Shown here in pieces: positions 5,917 through 6,097 of a stretch of 6,097 nucleotides of DNA. The DNA is from Cyanobacteria bacterium M_surface_7_m2_037 (GTDB lineage Bacteria; Cyanobacteriota; Cyanobacteriia; PCC-6307; Cyanobiaceae): positions 1 through 6,097 of the forward strand of contig VGPP01000105.1 of the NCBI GenBank assembly GCA_016882585.1, read 5' to 3'. The position numbers and the translations under genes were made by a program. Each line of letters begins with the position of its first letter. Position 1 is the stretch's first letter. The notes under the pieces are model-generated. The model was not told where the DNA came from. It searched no databases and was given only the letters and a program-made list of their open reading frames with translations.

Positions 5917-6097
5917 CCCTCAGCCTCACCCCCTCAGAATCCCTGCAGCCCCAGGGCTGGCTCCGTTATCTCAGCTTCAGCACCGATCACAAGGTGATCG
6001 GCCTGCAGTACATGGTGTGCGGCTTCCTCTTCTATTTGATCGGGGGCGCTCTCGCTGGGGCCATCCGCACCGAGCTGGTCACACCACTGTCTGATTT
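5913..6097 (+). CDS. ctaD: Cytochrome c oxidase subunit I, partial (N-terminal 61 codons)
   Basis: This is the N-terminus of the heme-copper oxidase catalytic subunit, which binds heme a and the heme a3-CuB centre, reduces O2 and pumps protons. The visible 61 residues contain STDHKVIGLQYMVCGFLFYL (23-42), the typical entry into the first membrane helix, followed by GGALAGAIRTEL (44-55). The heme and CuB histidines would all lie beyond the window, so activity cannot be judged. The ATG overlaps the ctaC stop as ATGA, giving translational coupling and equal output of the two subunits. No separate Shine-Dalgarno sequence is evident. Subunit III (ctaE) is expected downstream from family gene order but is not visible. 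Confidence 0.94.
   Translation, partial: MTLSLTPSESLQPQGWLRYLSFSTDHKVIGLQYMVCGFLFYLIGGALAGAIRTELVTPLSD

Overview
The window looks like a GC-rich picocyanobacterium of the Synechococcus/Cyanobium type. The evidence is the protein sequences: a CtaC with its long divergent linker, CtaA and CtaB next to the cytochrome oxidase subunits, and high-GC codon use. The genus is inferred from family resemblance, not from a marker gene. All recognised genes are chromosomal housekeeping or accessory genes. I see no mobile element, RNA gene, CRISPR array or phage gene.

The layout is two divergent operons around a control region at about 4898-5082. Rightward (+ strand) are ctaC (5083-5916), encoding subunit II of an aa3-type cytochrome c oxidase, and the first 61 codons of ctaD (from 5913, cut by the window end), encoding subunit I. 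They overlap by four bases. Leftward (- strand) is a tightly packed run of six genes. It starts with ctaA (heme A synthase, 4897-3974) and ctaB (heme O synthase, 3981-2962), which overlap by 8 bases. An ABC exporter follows: the ATPase (2916-1873) and its ABC-2 permease (1826-960). The run ends with an unrecognised 138-residue protein (949-533) and nanE (N-acetylmannosamine-6-phosphate 2-epimerase, from 543, cut by the window start), which overlap by 11 bases. Gaps within the run are at most 46 bases, so it is probably one transcription unit.

The genes around the control region work together. CtaB farnesylates protoheme to heme O and CtaA oxidises heme O to heme A. Heme A is then inserted into subunit I (CtaD), while CtaC carries the CuA centre that takes electrons from a soluble carrier. 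The ABC exporter lies directly behind the heme genes and may be linked to oxidase assembly or to membrane or heme stress, but its substrate cannot be read from the sequence. The last two genes (unknown protein, nanE) have no obvious link to respiration.

Most interesting points: a perfect 8-bp inverted repeat with an 11-base spacer between the divergent operons; replacement of the usual electron-entry tryptophan region of CtaC by phenylalanines; a His/Met-rich linker in CtaC; an Asp-to-Glu change in the first prenyltransferase motif of CtaB; and the heme-gene/ABC-exporter linkage. I found no clear evidence of a wholly new system.
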